Source: Pseudomonas sp. 102515
GTDB taxonomy: Bacteria; Pseudomonadota; Gammaproteobacteria; Pseudomonadales; Pseudomonadaceae
Direction of reading: 5' to 3'
NCBI RefSeq assembly: GCF_031085165.1
Contig: NZ_JAVHTY010000002.1
Location: 496,001 to 560,000, forward strand
DNA length: 64,000 nucleotides
The first letter of the stretch is position 1. Every line of letters starts with the position of its first letter. The notes beneath the pieces were generated by a model, which was not told the DNA's origin, searched no databases, and was given only the letters and a program-made list of their open reading frames with translations. This document shows, one piece after another, positions 8,969 to 18,458 of this stretch. Both the position numbers and the translations under genes were made by a program.

Positions 8969-9163
8969 ATGCCAAAGATGAAAACCAAAAGCGGCGCTGC
9001 GAAGCGCTTCGTGAAAACTGCTGGTGGCATCAAGCACAAGCACGCTTTCAAGAGCCACATTCTGACCAAGATGACCACCAAGCGTAAGCGTCAGCTGCGC
9101 GGTACGTCGCTGATGCATGCATCCGACGTCCAAAAGGTCGAGCGCATGCTGCGCCTTCGTTAA
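8969..9163 (+). CDS. rpmI: 50S ribosomal protein L35
   Basis: 64 aa, highly basic, beginning [20 protein letters not shown] and containing [20 protein letters not shown], diagnostic for L35. It lies between infC and rplT in the standard order. In E. coli the rpmI leader carries the L20 translational operator; whether the 60-base infC-rpmI gap here folds similarly was not tested. Confidence 0.97.
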   Translation: MPKMKTKSGAAKRFVKTAGGIKHKHAFKSHILTKMTTKRKRQLRGTSLMHASDVQKVERMLRLR

Positions 9164-9193
9164 TCCTGGTCAAGAATTTAAAGGAAGTTACTC

Positions 9194-9550
9194 ATGGCTC
9201 GTGTTAAGCGTGGCGTCATCGCTCGTCGCCGTCACAAGAAAATCCTGAAGCTCGCCAAAGGCTACTACGGTGCCCGTTCGCGCGTCTTCCGCGTCGCTAA
9301 GCAAGCGGTAATCAAGGCAGGCCAATACGCCTACCGTGACCGCCGCCAGAAGAAGCGTCAGTTCCGCGCTCTGTGGATCGCCCGTATCAACGCTGGTGCT
9401 CGTATCAACGGTCTGTCCTACAGCCGTCTGATCGCCGGCCTGAAGAAAGCGGCCATCGAGATCGACCGCAAGGTACTGGCCGATCTGGCCGTGAACGAAA
9501 AAGCGGCGTTTGCTGCGATTGTCGAGAAAGCTAAAGCTTCGCTGGCTTAA
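9194..9550 (+). CDS. rplT: 50S ribosomal protein L20
   Basis: 118 aa, standard length, beginning [20 protein letters not shown] with the basic N-terminal extension that threads into 23S rRNA and the globular C-terminal domain ([20 protein letters not shown]). It starts 30 bases after rpmI behind AAGGAAG. L20 is an early assembly protein and, in enterobacteria, the autorepressor of rpmI-rplT. Confidence 0.97.
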   Translation: MARVKRGVIARRRHKKILKLAKGYYGARSRVFRVAKQAVIKAGQYAYRDRRQKKRQFRALWIARINAGARINGLSYSRLIAGLKKAAIEIDRKVLADLAVNEKAAFAAIVEKAKASLA

Positions 9551-9564
9551 GCCCCCCGGCAATC

Positions 9565-9581
9565 TCGCGCCTCTGGCGCGA
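9565..9581 (+). terminator. Short hairpin after rplT
   Basis: TCGCGCC / GGCGCGA with a TCT loop immediately after the rplT stop, with no T-run. It may stabilise the rplT 3' end or pair with the following terminator as part of an attenuator. Confidence 0.35.
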
Positions 9582-9595
9582 AGCAACGTTATCGA

Positions 9596-9629
9596 TAGGG
9601 GAAGAGCCTCATAGCTCTTCCCCTATTTT
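9596..9629 (+). terminator. Intrinsic terminator or attenuator between rplT and pheS
   Basis: A perfect 12-bp stem TAGGGGAAGAGC / GCTCTTCCCCTA (9596-9607 and 9614-9625) with a CTCATA loop is followed by TTTT. It lies 18 bases before the pheS start, so it must be leaky or regulated for pheST to be expressed from upstream. No Phe-rich leader peptide like E. coli PheM is present in the gap. Confidence 0.75.
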
Positions 9630-9646
9630 GTATCTGGAGTCCCTAG

Positions 9647-10648
<1,002 letters not shown>

Positions 10649-10666
10649 CTGCCAGACGGGAGTCCT

Positions 10667-13045
10667 ATGAAATTCAGTGAACAATGGCTGCGTAGCTGGG
10701 TGAACCCTGCGGCTACGCACGAGGATCTGGTTGCCCGGTTGTCCATGGCCGGCCTGGAAGTGGACGGCGTCGAAGCGGCGGCCGGGAGCTTCCAGGGCGT
10801 CATCGTCGGCGAGGTGGTCTCCGTCGAGCGCCATCCCGATGCCGACAAGCTCAACGTCTGTCAGGTCAGCAACGGTCAGGAATCCTTCCAGGTGGTCTGC
10901 GGTGCGCCGAATGTGCGCGCAGGCCTGAAGGTGCCTTTCGCCACCGTCGGCGCCACCCTGCCGGGCGACTTCACCATCAAGAAGGCCAAGCTGCGCGGCG
11001 TGGAATCCCACGGCATGCTCTGCTCGGCCAGCGAACTGCAGATCAGCGACGATAACAGCGGCCTGCTGGAACTGCCGGCCGCTGCGCCGGTGGGCGAAAG
11101 CATCCGCAGCTACCTGCAGCTGGACGATGCCATTATCGACGTCGATCTAACCCCGAACCGCGGCGACTGCCTGTCCATCGCCGGTCTGGCGCGGGAAGTG
11201 GGTGCCCTGTACAACGCCACGGTCGAGCAACTGCAGGTCGAGGCCGTAGCGGCTACGCACCAGGAGAGCCGTCCGGTCGAGGTGCTGACGCCCCAGGCCT
11301 GCCCGCGCTACCTGGGTCGCGTGGTCAAGAACGTCGACCTGTCCCGCCCGACCCCGGACTGGATGGTCGAGCGCCTGCGCCGCAGTGGCGTACGCAGCAT
11401 CGACGCCGCCGTCGACGTCACCAACTACGTGATGCTCGAACTGGGTCAGCCCATGCATGCCTTCGATCTGGACCAGATCAAGGGCGGTATCCGCGTGCGC
11501 CTGGCCGATGCCGGCGAACGCCTGGTGCTGCTGGATGGCCAGGACATCGAACTGCGCAGCGACACCCTGGTGATCGCCGACCAGGAACGCGCCCTGGCCA
11601 TCGCCGGCGTCATGGGTGGCGAGCACAGCGGTGTCGCCGCCGGTACCCGTGACCTGTTCCTGGAAAGCGCCTTCTTCGACACCATCGCCGTGGCCGGCAA
11701 GGCCCGTTCCTATGGCCTGCACACCGATTCCTCCCACCGCTTCGAGCGGGGCGTGGACTTCGAGCTGGCGCGCAAGGCCATGGAGCGCGCGACCCGCCTG
11801 CTGCTGGACATCGTCGGCGGTGAGCCGGGTCCGGTCATCGAGGCGGTGAGTGCCGAGCACCTGCCGCAGGTCGAACCGATCCTGCTGCGCGCCGAGCGCA
11901 TCGAACGCGTCCTGGGTCTGACCCTGGATGACGCCCAGGTCGAGCGTCTGCTCAGCGGTCTGGGTCTGGCCGTGGCGCGCCTGGAGGCCGGTCGCTGGCA
12001 GGTAGGCGTACCCAGCCATCGCTTCGACATCAGCATCGAAGTGGACCTGATCGAAGAACTGGCGCGCCTCTATGGCTACAACCAGCTGCCGATCCGCTTC
12101 CCCCAGGCCCGTCTGGCGCCGCAACCCCTGCCTGAAAGCAAGGGCGAGCTGAGTCAGCTGCGTCGTCTGCTGGTGGCCCGTGGTTACCAGGAAGCCATCA
12201 CCTACAGCTTCATCGACGAAAAGACCTTCCGTCTGTTCGCCCCTGAGGCCCAGCCGGTGATGTTGGCCAACCCCATCTCCACTGACATGGCCGCCATGCG
12301 CTCGTCGCTGTGGCCGGGGCTGGTCAAGGCCGTGCAGTACAACCTAAACCGTCAGCAGGACCGCGTCCGGCTGTTCGAGTCGGGGCTGAGATTCGTCGGT
12401 CAGCTGGAAGGCCTGGTGCAGGAAAACGTCCTGGCTGGCGCCGTCTGCGGTTCGCGTCTGCCGGAGAGCTGGTCGTCCGGTCGTGAGGCGGTGGACTTCT
12501 TCGACGTCAAGGCCGATGTCGAGGCGTTGCTGGCCCAGTCCGGTGCGGGCACTGACTTCCGCTTCGTGGCAGGCGAGCATCCGGCGCTGCACCCGGGGCA
12601 GACCGCGCTGATCGAAAGGGCAGGGCAGCCGGTGGGCTACCTGGGCGCCCTGCATCCGGAAATGGCGCGCGAACTGGACGTGGATCGTCCGGTGTTCCTC
12701 TTCGAGCTGGTGCTGGATGCCCTGACCACCGGCAGCCTGCCGCGCTTCGGTGAGCTGTCGCGCTTCCCGGAAGTGCGTCGTGACCTGGCGCTGGTGGTGG
12801 ACGAAACCGTAGCCGCTGGTGACCTCTTGGCCGACATCCGCGAAAACGCCGGAGAAGGCCTCAAGGAACTGCGTCTGTTCGACGTCTATCAAGGCAAAGG
12901 CATTGATCCACATAGAAAAAGCGTCGCCATCGGCTTGACCTTGCAACATCCATCGCGCACATTAACCGATGAAGAAGTCAACGAAACGACGCAGAAAATC
13001 CTCGTTTCTCTGGAAAGAAGGTTCAACGCCACCTTAAGGAAATAG
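10667..13045 (+). CDS. pheT: Phenylalanyl-tRNA synthetase beta subunit
   Basis: 792 aa, standard length. N-terminal EMAP-like tRNA-binding domain (residues about 40-150, VVSVERHPDADKLNVCQVSN), B3/B4 editing region, B5 domain, catalytic-like core (RLYGYNQLPIRFP, YSFIDEKTFRLF) and a C-terminal ferredoxin-like anticodon-binding domain (RFPEVRRDLALVVDE, DVYQGKGIDPHRKSVAIG). It partners PheS. The final 150 bases are noticeably less GC-rich, a common feature before ihfA. Confidence 0.98.
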   Translation: MKFSEQWLRSWVNPAATHEDLVARLSMAGLEVDGVEAAAGSFQGVIVGEVVSVERHPDADKLNVCQVSNGQESFQVVCGAPNVRAGLKVPFATVGATLPGDFTIKKAKLRGVESHGMLCSASELQISDDNSGLLELPAAAPVGESIRSYLQLDDAIIDVDLTPNRGDCLSIAGLAREVGALYNATVEQLQVEAVAATHQESRPVEVLTPQACPRYLGRVVKNVDLSRPTPDWMVERLRRSGVRSIDAAVDVTNYVMLELGQPMHAFDLDQIKGGIRVRLADAGERLVLLDGQDIELRSDTLVIADQERALAIAGVMGGEHSGVAAGTRDLFLESAFFDTIAVAGKARSYGLHTDSSHRFERGVDFELARKAMERATRLLLDIVGGEPGPVIEAVSAEHLPQVEPILLRAERIERVLGLTLDDAQVERLLSGLGLAVARLEAGRWQVGVPSHRFDISIEVDLIEELARLYGYNQLPIRFPQARLAPQPLPESKGELSQLRRLLVARGYQEAITYSFIDEKTFRLFAPEAQPVMLANPISTDMAAMRSSLWPGLVKAVQYNLNRQQDRVRLFESGLRFVGQLEGLVQENVLAGAVCGSRLPESWSSGREAVDFFDVKADVEALLAQSGAGTDFRFVAGEHPALHPGQTALIERAGQPVGYLGALHPEMARELDVDRPVFLFELVLDALTTGSLPRFGELSRFPEVRRDLALVVDETVAAGDLLADIRENAGEGLKELRLFDVYQGKGIDPHRKSVAIGLTLQHPSRTLTDEEVNETTQKILVSLERRFNATLRK

Positions 13046-13048
13046 CGC

Positions 13049-13351
13049 ATGGGGGCCCTGACGAAAGCTGAGATGGCCGAACGTCTGTTTGAAGAGCTCG
13101 GTCTGAACAAACGTGAAGCCAAGGAATTGGTCGAACTGTTCTTCGAAGAAATTCGTCATGCGCTCGAAAGCAACGAGCAGGTCAAGTTGTCCGGTTTCGG
13201 CAACTTCGACCTGCGCGACAAGCGCCAGCGCCCCGGACGCAATCCCAAGACAGGGGAGGAGATACCCATCACGGCACGCCGTGTGGTGACCTTCCGCCCC
13301 GGGCAGAAACTCAAAGCCAGGGTCGAGGCCTATGCTGGAACCAAGTCATAA
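13049..13351 (+). CDS. ihfA: Integration host factor subunit alpha
   Basis: 100 aa HU/IHF-fold protein: [20 protein letters not shown], dimer helices, the DNA-inserting beta-arm with [20 protein letters not shown] (intercalating Pro) and the C-terminal GQKLKARVE. It bends DNA as a heterodimer with IhfB (gene not in the window). It starts 3 bases after the pheT stop and overlaps the following MerR gene by 20 bases, indicating tight translational coupling. Confidence 0.97.
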   Translation: MGALTKAEMAERLFEELGLNKREAKELVELFFEEIRHALESNEQVKLSGFGNFDLRDKRQRPGRNPKTGEEIPITARRVVTFRPGQKLKARVEAYAGTKS

Positions 13352-13691
13352 CGACGAGCTGCCGGTCATACCGGGCAAGCGCTACTTCACCATCGGTGAG
13401 GTGAGTGACCTTTGCCTGGTTAAGCCGCACGTGCTGCGCTACTGGGAGCAGGAGTTTCCCCAGCTGAACCCGGTGAAGCGCCGCGGTAATCGGCGCTACT
13501 ACCAGCGCCACGACGTGCTGATGATCCGCCAGATCCGCTCGCTGCTGTACAACGAAGGCTTCACCATCGGCGGGGCGCGCCAGCGCCTCACTCAGGGCGA
13601 CGAGACCCGTGACGAGGGTTCTCAGTACCACCAGCTCATCCGCCAGATGATCAGCGAACTCGAGGAAGTCCTCGTCGTCCTGAAGAAGTGA
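13332..13691 (+). CDS. MerR-family transcriptional regulator (IHF-linked)
   Basis: 119 aa. N-terminal winged helix of MerR type (residues 19-75): [46 protein letters not shown] short C-terminal dimerisation helix ([18 protein letters not shown]) follows; there is no cysteine-based ligand domain. It overlaps ihfA in a different frame and is conserved at this position in pseudomonads. Its target is unknown. Confidence 0.92.
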   Translation: MLEPSHNDELPVIPGKRYFTIGEVSDLCLVKPHVLRYWEQEFPQLNPVKRRGNRRYYQRHDVLMIRQIRSLLYNEGFTIGGARQRLTQGDETRDEGSQYHQLIRQMISELEEVLVVLKK

Positions 13692-13754
13692 AAAAAAGCT
13701 TCCATTAATCAAAGCGTTGCAGTAAGATGCACGCCGTTCCCTAGAGGAACACAG

Positions 13755-13832
<78 letters not shown>

Positions 13833-13844
13833 AATTAACGAGAA

Positions 13845-13876
13845 GGCTCAAGCACTTGGTGGCTTGGGCCTTTTTC
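13845..13876 (+). terminator. Intrinsic terminator after tRNA-Pro
   Basis: GGCTCAAGC (13845-13853) pairs with GCTTGGGCC (13862-13870), followed by TTTTT. It terminates the tRNA-Pro transcript and perhaps the end of the thrS-ihfA operon. Confidence 0.85.
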
Positions 13877-13879
13877 GTT

Positions 13880-14205
13880 TCTTGGCCCGGATCAAATCAA
13901 TTCGCGGCTTTGTTCATATCCTGGCGATCCCGCTTGGGTCCAACCAGAATCCAGGCCTGAGATAAGGCTGCCGGCTGGTAGCCAGGTCGACCCCGGGGCG
14001 TAACGGATTCTGCTAAATCTTGACGGTCCGTACAGTGCAGAAAAGCCCCCGAGGCTTGGTGTTGCTGCGTCTGCCAATACCTTCTTTTCTCTGCTGCAGC
14101 CTAACAACTATCCATGCCAAATTAGGAAGTATCCTAGAGCCCGTGCAGCGACCAGGCGGCCCGTCATTTTCGATCAGTTGTTCTTGCTGAATGAGCACGC
14201 CTGAT
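13880..14205. other. Intergenic interval, no gene supported
   Basis: About 330 bases downstream of tRNA-Pro. Short frames exist on both strands, but none has a ribosome site plus a recognisable product. Confidence 0.4.
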
Positions 14206-14207
14206 GG

Positions 14208-14239
14208 AGAAGGGCCCAACGATAGCGTTGGGCCCTTCT
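14208..14239 (-). terminator. Perfect 13-bp hairpin after the small wHTH-like gene
   Basis: AGAAGGGCCCAAC (14208-14220) and GTTGGGCCCTTCT (14227-14239) are exact inverted repeats with a 6-base loop, beginning 2 bases after the stop of the minus-strand gene. There is no T-run on either strand, so it may be a 3'-end stabiliser rather than a classical terminator. Confidence 0.6.
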
Positions 14240-14241
14240 GA

Positions 14242-14493
14242 TCACTCAACTTCCTTTGCTACATCCGCCCCGGCGGACGTCAGCTTTACGGGCGGCGTCA
14301 GAGAGCGCTGTCCTTGAGTGTCTACCGAAAGATGGCCTTTTTGGATAAGTCCATGCTCTTGCAGGTCCTGAAGGACATCCATGACGGCCTCTTCACCGTG
14401 ATGGTTGTCGAGAATTTCGTTACCCAGGCCTTCCGGATGCGAGTGATACAGGCGGCGCAAGATTTCAGCTTTGAGTTCTGCATTGATAGCCAT
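14242..14493 (-). CDS. Small winged-helix-like hypothetical protein
   Basis: 83 aa from the ATG at 14491-14493, chosen for the AGGAG site 6-10 bases upstream; the longer frame has no such site. The sequence (MAINAELKAEILRRLYHSHP, HHGEEAVMDVLQDLQEHGLI, a short basic beta-hairpin, then LTSAGADVAKEVE) has the helix-helix-helix-wing pattern of small winged-helix proteins. The closing phrase resembles the wing/last helix of MarR-like or replication-linked helices. I do not recognise the family and cannot assign DNA targets. Confidence 0.65.
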   Translation of the reverse strand: MAINAELKAEILRRLYHSHPEGLGNEILDNHHGEEAVMDVLQDLQEHGLIQKGHLSVDTQGQRSLTPPVKLTSAGADVAKEVE

Positions 14494-14959
14494 GTGGTCT
14501 CCTCGTATGTGTGCAGAGGTTATGACAATCGTTGAGAGGACCAGTGCCTGAAGGAGATGTTGGACATCTTCTGGAGCATCTTTGCTAAGCAGGTTAGGTC
14601 GTTGCAGTGCTTCGATGTTCGATGCATGGGCGTCATGCCCCGTCGTCTTGAATGAACGAAAGCCTGCCACTTAAGAGCGGCGCGGTTTCATGCCTAGGAC
14701 TTTTGTGCAGCTGCAGCTCTGCCCATAAGAGCGTATCGCTGCGGAGTGTAAGCGTCTGGCTGTTGGGAACCCACCGATCGGGACCAGGCGTGAAGCCAGT
14801 AGAGGCTGTCATTCCCTCAGTCTGAACGTGGCGTCCGGGCGTGCAACAGGTCATTCGTAGGAAGTTAGCCGAATGAATGGCCTATCGCCTTCTGCGTCTC
14901 ATGAAAAACCGGGACGAGCTTCGTTACAGAAACGTCGAGCGGAAAAAAGCGCGTGGAAA
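14494..14959. other. Intergenic interval between small gene and LysR gene
   Basis: About 470 bases. The minus-strand frame at 14633-14854 and others lack ribosome sites and recognisable products. No structure noted except scattered short repeats. Confidence 0.4.
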
Positions 14960-15859
14960 TCAGCTCTCAGGCGGAAAGTGCTTTGCATAATGCTCCTGTA
15001 GCGCCTGAATGAAGTCCGCTGCCAATGGCGTTTGGCTGGACGCGGTAGGGGCAACGACGTAGACGGGAAACAACAGCTCAGGCTCGAAGCGGTGGACGGT
15101 GATGCCCTTGTGCAGGAAATCCTGGGCGACGTTCGGGCTCATGAGGGCGGCGCCCATGCCGGCGGCGACCATCTCGCAGGTGATGGAGCTGTATTGGCCT
15201 TCCACGGCGAGCGTGCGTTCGACACCGGCCTGCTCGAAGACCCTGTCCATCTGCTCACGGGTACCGTCGCCATGGCAGAGAGATACGAAGTTCTCGCCAT
15301 GGAGATCCTGTGCCCGGATGACCTCCTGCAACGCCAGTCGATGCCCTGGTGGCAGAACGCAGACGGCGCGGAGCCGGGTGATCAGCAGCGTTTCCAGGGG
15401 GCTGGCGTCGCTGGGCTGGACTACTACCCCTAGGTCGCAGAACTGGGATTGCACCCATTGCACTACGGTGGGTGAGGCGTTCATGTGCAGGGAGACGGTC
15501 AGCTCGGGACGAGTTGCGACGAAGTCCTTGATGACGTGAGGGATGAGCGTGAGGCCGGTCGAGGGTACCGCCGCGATCCGCAGGCGGCCGGTACCCAGGT
15601 TGCGGATGTTCTTGGCCGATTGACGCAGGCTGTCCAACCCCACATAGGCCCGTTCCACTTCCTGGAAGAAGGCGCTGCCTTCCTTCGTGGGTATCAGCCG
15701 TACCCCCGCGCGCTCGAACAATTTGAGTCCGGTACTCAGCTCCAGCTGCGCGATCAGGCGGCTGACGTTGGGCTGTGAGGTGTGCAGGGCTTCGGCGGCC
15801 GCGGTCATGGAGCCTAGACGCATCACGCTGCGGAAGGCTTCGATCTGTCTGAGATTCAA
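14960..15859 (-). CDS. LysR-family regulator of the adjacent amine/opine oxidase operon
   Basis: 299 aa from a TTG start at 15857-15859, preceded by GGAGA at good spacing. This gives the standard LysR length; the long upstream extension has no support. N-terminal winged HTH (residues 1-60, NLRQIEAFRSVMRLGSMTAA, AAEALHTSQPNVSRLIAQLE) and a periplasmic-binding-like effector domain (RLRIAAVPSTGLTLIPHVI, GMGAALMSPNVAQDFL). It is divergently transcribed from the ABC-transporter/oxidoreductase operon, and an extended inverted repeat lies just upstream of its start. It most likely activates that operon in response to the transported substrate. Confidence 0.92.
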   Translation of the reverse strand: MNLRQIEAFRSVMRLGSMTAAAEALHTSQPNVSRLIAQLELSTGLKLFERAGVRLIPTKEGSAFFQEVERAYVGLDSLRQSAKNIRNLGTGRLRIAAVPSTGLTLIPHVIKDFVATRPELTVSLHMNASPTVVQWVQSQFCDLGVVVQPSDASPLETLLITRLRAVCVLPPGHRLALQEVIRAQDLHGENFVSLCHGDGTREQMDRVFEQAGVERTLAVEGQYSSITCEMVAAGMGAALMSPNVAQDFLHKGITVHRFEPELLFPVYVVAPTASSQTPLAADFIQALQEHYAKHFPPES

Positions 15860-15873
15860 CAGAGTTCTCCATA

Positions 15874-15910
15874 TCAAATATGAATACTTAACCCGTACCT
15901 TCGTATTTGA
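15874..15910. promoter_or_regulatory. Candidate LysR operator: long inverted repeat
   Basis: TCAAATATGAA (15874-15884) and TTCGTATTTGA (15900-15910) are inverted repeats matching at 10 of 11 positions, separated by 15 bases. The site sits just upstream of the LysR ribosome site and its right arm overlaps a -35-like TTGACC (15907-15912) facing the transporter operon. That is the expected arrangement for LysR autorepression and divergent activation. Confidence 0.55.
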
Positions 15911-16079
15911 CCCTATGGGTTCGGGCTGACAATACTCGGTCACAAGCCAAATGGCCCCATAAAAAGAAAGCGTTTCCGAATGGCGGTTACCGCGATGTCC
16001 TCGGAGGCGGATGCATGGATCTTCCGGTCGTGTCCTGACCTTCTCGATCTGCCGCAACGCAAAAAAGGGAGCATTGCCC

Positions 16080-17153
16080 GTGATCAGTCCGTATCTCGTC
16101 CGTACCTCATCCATCTCCTGGCGTCAGGGTCTGTCCGCGCTGCTGTTGGCCGCAGCGGGCACTGGCATGACGCTTCCCGCTCACGCTGAAACGACGCTGT
16201 ACGTCGCGGGGGTCGGCGGCTCCACCGAGCAGATGTACAAGACCCGCGTCATTCCTGCTTTCGAGAAGGCGCATGGGGTGAAGGTCGTGTATGTGTCGGG
16301 CAACTCGACTGAAACGCTGGCCAAGCTGCAGGCGCAGAAAGGACGGCAGCAGATCAACGTCGCCATGATGGACGACGGCCCCATGTACCAGGCACTTCAG
16401 CTTGGGTTCTGCGAAAAGCTCACGGATGCGCCTGTCTACCAGGACCTGTATCCCCTGGCGCGCCTGAGTCCCGAGGCCACGGCAGTGGGTATGGTCGCCA
16501 CCGGGATCGGCTACAACGAAGAAGCGTTCAAGAAGCGCGGGTGGGCGGCTCCGACGTCCTGGACTGACCTAGAAGATCCGAAATATCGGCAACTGCTGGG
16601 CATGCCGCCGATCACCAATACCTATGGACTGCATTCGCTGATCGAGATGGCGCGGCTGAATGGCGGTGGTGAGAAAGATATCGATCCGGGCTTCGCAGTG
16701 TTCGAGAAGAAGATCGCGCCCAACGTGCTGGCCTGGGTCAGTGCCCCGGGCGAGATGGACGGGATGATGCAGAACGGCGATGTAGTCATGGCGGTGTACG
16801 GCAGTGGCCGTGCGGTGGCGCTGCAGAACACCGGCTTTCCGCTCAAGTTCATCTATCCCAAGGAGGGCGCGGTAGCCCTCCAGGTCGCCGCCTGCTCCGT
16901 CACGCCCAATGCGCAGTCCGAACTTTCCCAGCAATTCATTCAGTACGTGCTGTCGCCGGAAATCCAGAAGATCCAGTCCGAAAGCAACGGCTTCGCGCCG
17001 GTCAATCGCACCGTGAAGCTGCCGCCAGAACTGGCTTCTCGTATGCCTTACGGGCAAGAAAAGGTCGACAGCCTGCTCAAGGTCGATTGGGACACCATCA
17101 ACCAGAGGCGTTCCGAGTGGACGACGCGCTGGAACAGGACCATCGAGCGATAG
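16080..17153 (+). CDS. ABC transporter periplasmic substrate-binding protein (polyamine/opine type)
   Basis: 357 aa from GTG 16080, preceded by AAGGGAGC; upstream in-frame ATG 16011 would add a non-signal extension. N-terminal signal peptide (core GLSALLLAAAGTGMTLPAHA, cleavage after AHA). The mature part is a type II/cluster D binding protein of the PotD/SBP_bac_8 kind: TLYVAGVGGSTEQMYKTRVI, VVYVSGNSTETLAKLQAQ, GIGYNEEAFKK, WTDLEDPKYRQLLGMP. It captures the substrate in the periplasm for the importer encoded downstream. Close PotD-like proteins bind polyamines, opines or thiamine; specificity cannot be read from sequence. Confidence 0.9.
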   Translation: MISPYLVRTSSISWRQGLSALLLAAAGTGMTLPAHAETTLYVAGVGGSTEQMYKTRVIPAFEKAHGVKVVYVSGNSTETLAKLQAQKGRQQINVAMMDDGPMYQALQLGFCEKLTDAPVYQDLYPLARLSPEATAVGMVATGIGYNEEAFKKRGWAAPTSWTDLEDPKYRQLLGMPPITNTYGLHSLIEMARLNGGGEKDIDPGFAVFEKKIAPNVLAWVSAPGEMDGMMQNGDVVMAVYGSGRAVALQNTGFPLKFIYPKEGAVALQVAACSVTPNAQSELSQQFIQYVLSPEIQKIQSESNGFAPVNRTVKLPPELASRMPYGQEKVDSLLKVDWDTINQRRSEWTTRWNRTIER

Positions 17154-17350
17154 CTGCGTACCGGCCAGACGGCGATGACATGACAGCGGGATTGCGGATG
17201 GAGAGGAAGGGCCCCTCGGGCTACCCCTCCGCTCGCTGCAGCGCCAAGTCCTGACGTCCATTTCGCCATCGTCCGGTTCGACCCCGCTCACTGATCGAGT
17301 GGCTGGTTTTCCCTAGGAACCGGTCGCTTCCACCTCCCTTGGACGAACAG

Positions 17351-17370
17351 CGATCACGCCTTCGTGATCG
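17351..17370 (+). promoter_or_regulatory. Intercistronic hairpin before the ABC ATPase gene
   Basis: CGATCACG (17351-17358) and CGTGATCG (17363-17370) form a perfect 8-bp stem with a CCTT loop in the 231-base gap after the binding-protein gene. It is placed to protect the upstream message or attenuate downstream expression, a common way to make more binding protein than membrane components. Confidence 0.5.
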
Positions 17371-17384
17371 CCGGAGGCATGCCC

Positions 17385-18458
17385 ATGGCTTTCCTGATCC
17401 TCGACGGCCTCGTCAAAACCTATGGTGATTTCACCGCCATCGCCGGACTCGACCTGGCGGTGGAGAAAGGCGAATTTCTTTCCCTCCTTGGCCCTTCGGG
17501 TTGCGGCAAGACCACGACGCTGCAGAGCGTTGCCGGCTTCGTGCAGCCCACCGCCGGGCGCATCGTGCTGGACGGTCGAGACATCACCCATGTCCGGCCG
17601 GAAAAGCGCGGCCTTGGGATGGTGTTCCAGAGCTATGCGTTGTTCCCCCACATGACCGTGGCGGAGAACGTGAGCTTCGGCCTGGAGATGCGCGGCGTGG
17701 CGCGCAGTGAAAGAGCAGGGCGCGTGCACTCGGCCCTCGACATGGTGCGGCTGCATGGCCTGGGCGAGCGTTATCCCAAAGCGTTGTCGGGCGGGCAGCG
17801 TCAGCGGGTGGCCATTGCCCGGGCGCTGGCGATCCGGCCGAACCTGTTGCTGCTGGACGAGCCGATGTCGAACCTCGACGCCAAGTTGCGCGAGGACATG
17901 CACATCGAATTGCGCGCTATCCAGCGCGACCTGGGTATCACCACCATCCTGGTCACCCACGACCAAGTGGAAGCGATGACCATGAGTGATCGCATTGCGG
18001 TGATGCACGGCGGGCGCATCGTGCAGATCGGTTCGCCGTTCGAGACCTACGAGCGGCCCCAGTCGCCCTTCGCCTCGAGCTTCCTCGGCAAGACCAACGC
18101 CTTCCCCGGTGCCGTCCACACTCGTAAGCCACGCTGCTATGAGGTCAAGGTCGACGGCCTGATGCTCCACGTCCCTCATGAGGGGCATCAGTTCGACGGC
18201 GATGTAAACGTCTACCTGCGGCCGGAAAAGATCCGCCTGACCGATCCTGCCGAAGCGCGCTTGCGTGGCACGGTGCGCATGCGGGTGTTCCTGGGCAACC
18301 TCTGGCTGATCGGTGTCGAGAGCCCCCTGGGGCCGGTGAATCTGACGCAGCCGAACCTCGGCGCGCCGCCGCCGCTGGAAGGGGAGGAGGTGGGCCTGAC
18401 CTGGCTGGATGATGACCTGCGCCTGCTCGGCCGGGAGGTGTCCCATGGCCACCTATGA
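17385..18458 (+). CDS. ABC transporter ATP-binding protein (PotA-like)
   Basis: 357 aa. ATG 17385 is 8 bases after CCGGAGG; ATGs at 17364 and 17379 are too close to or upstream of that site. Walker A GPSGCGKTT, Q-loop VFQSYALFPHMTV, signature LSGGQRQRVAIARALA, Walker B LLLLDEPMSNLD and switch His LVTHDQVEAM are all intact. A C-terminal TOBE-like regulatory domain (residues about 245-357, NVYLRPEKIRLTDP) is typical of spermidine/putrescine/iron/opine importers. It powers import through the two permeases that follow, and its end overlaps the first permease gene. Confidence 0.95.
   Translation: MAFLILDGLVKTYGDFTAIAGLDLAVEKGEFLSLLGPSGCGKTTTLQSVAGFVQPTAGRIVLDGRDITHVRPEKRGLGMVFQSYALFPHMTVAENVSFGLEMRGVARSERAGRVHSALDMVRLHGLGERYPKALSGGQRQRVAIARALAIRPNLLLLDEPMSNLDAKLREDMHIELRAIQRDLGITTILVTHDQVEAMTMSDRIAVMHGGRIVQIGSPFETYERPQSPFASSFLGKTNAFPGAVHTRKPRCYEVKVDGLMLHVPHEGHQFDGDVNVYLRPEKIRLTDPAEARLRGTVRMRVFLGNLWLIGVESPLGPVNLTQPNLGAPPPLEGEEVGLTWLDDDLRLLGREVSHGHL

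Noticed and set aside
9551..9646. PheM-like attenuator leader peptide before pheS
   Set aside because: No short ORF with Phe codons precedes the terminator-like stem.
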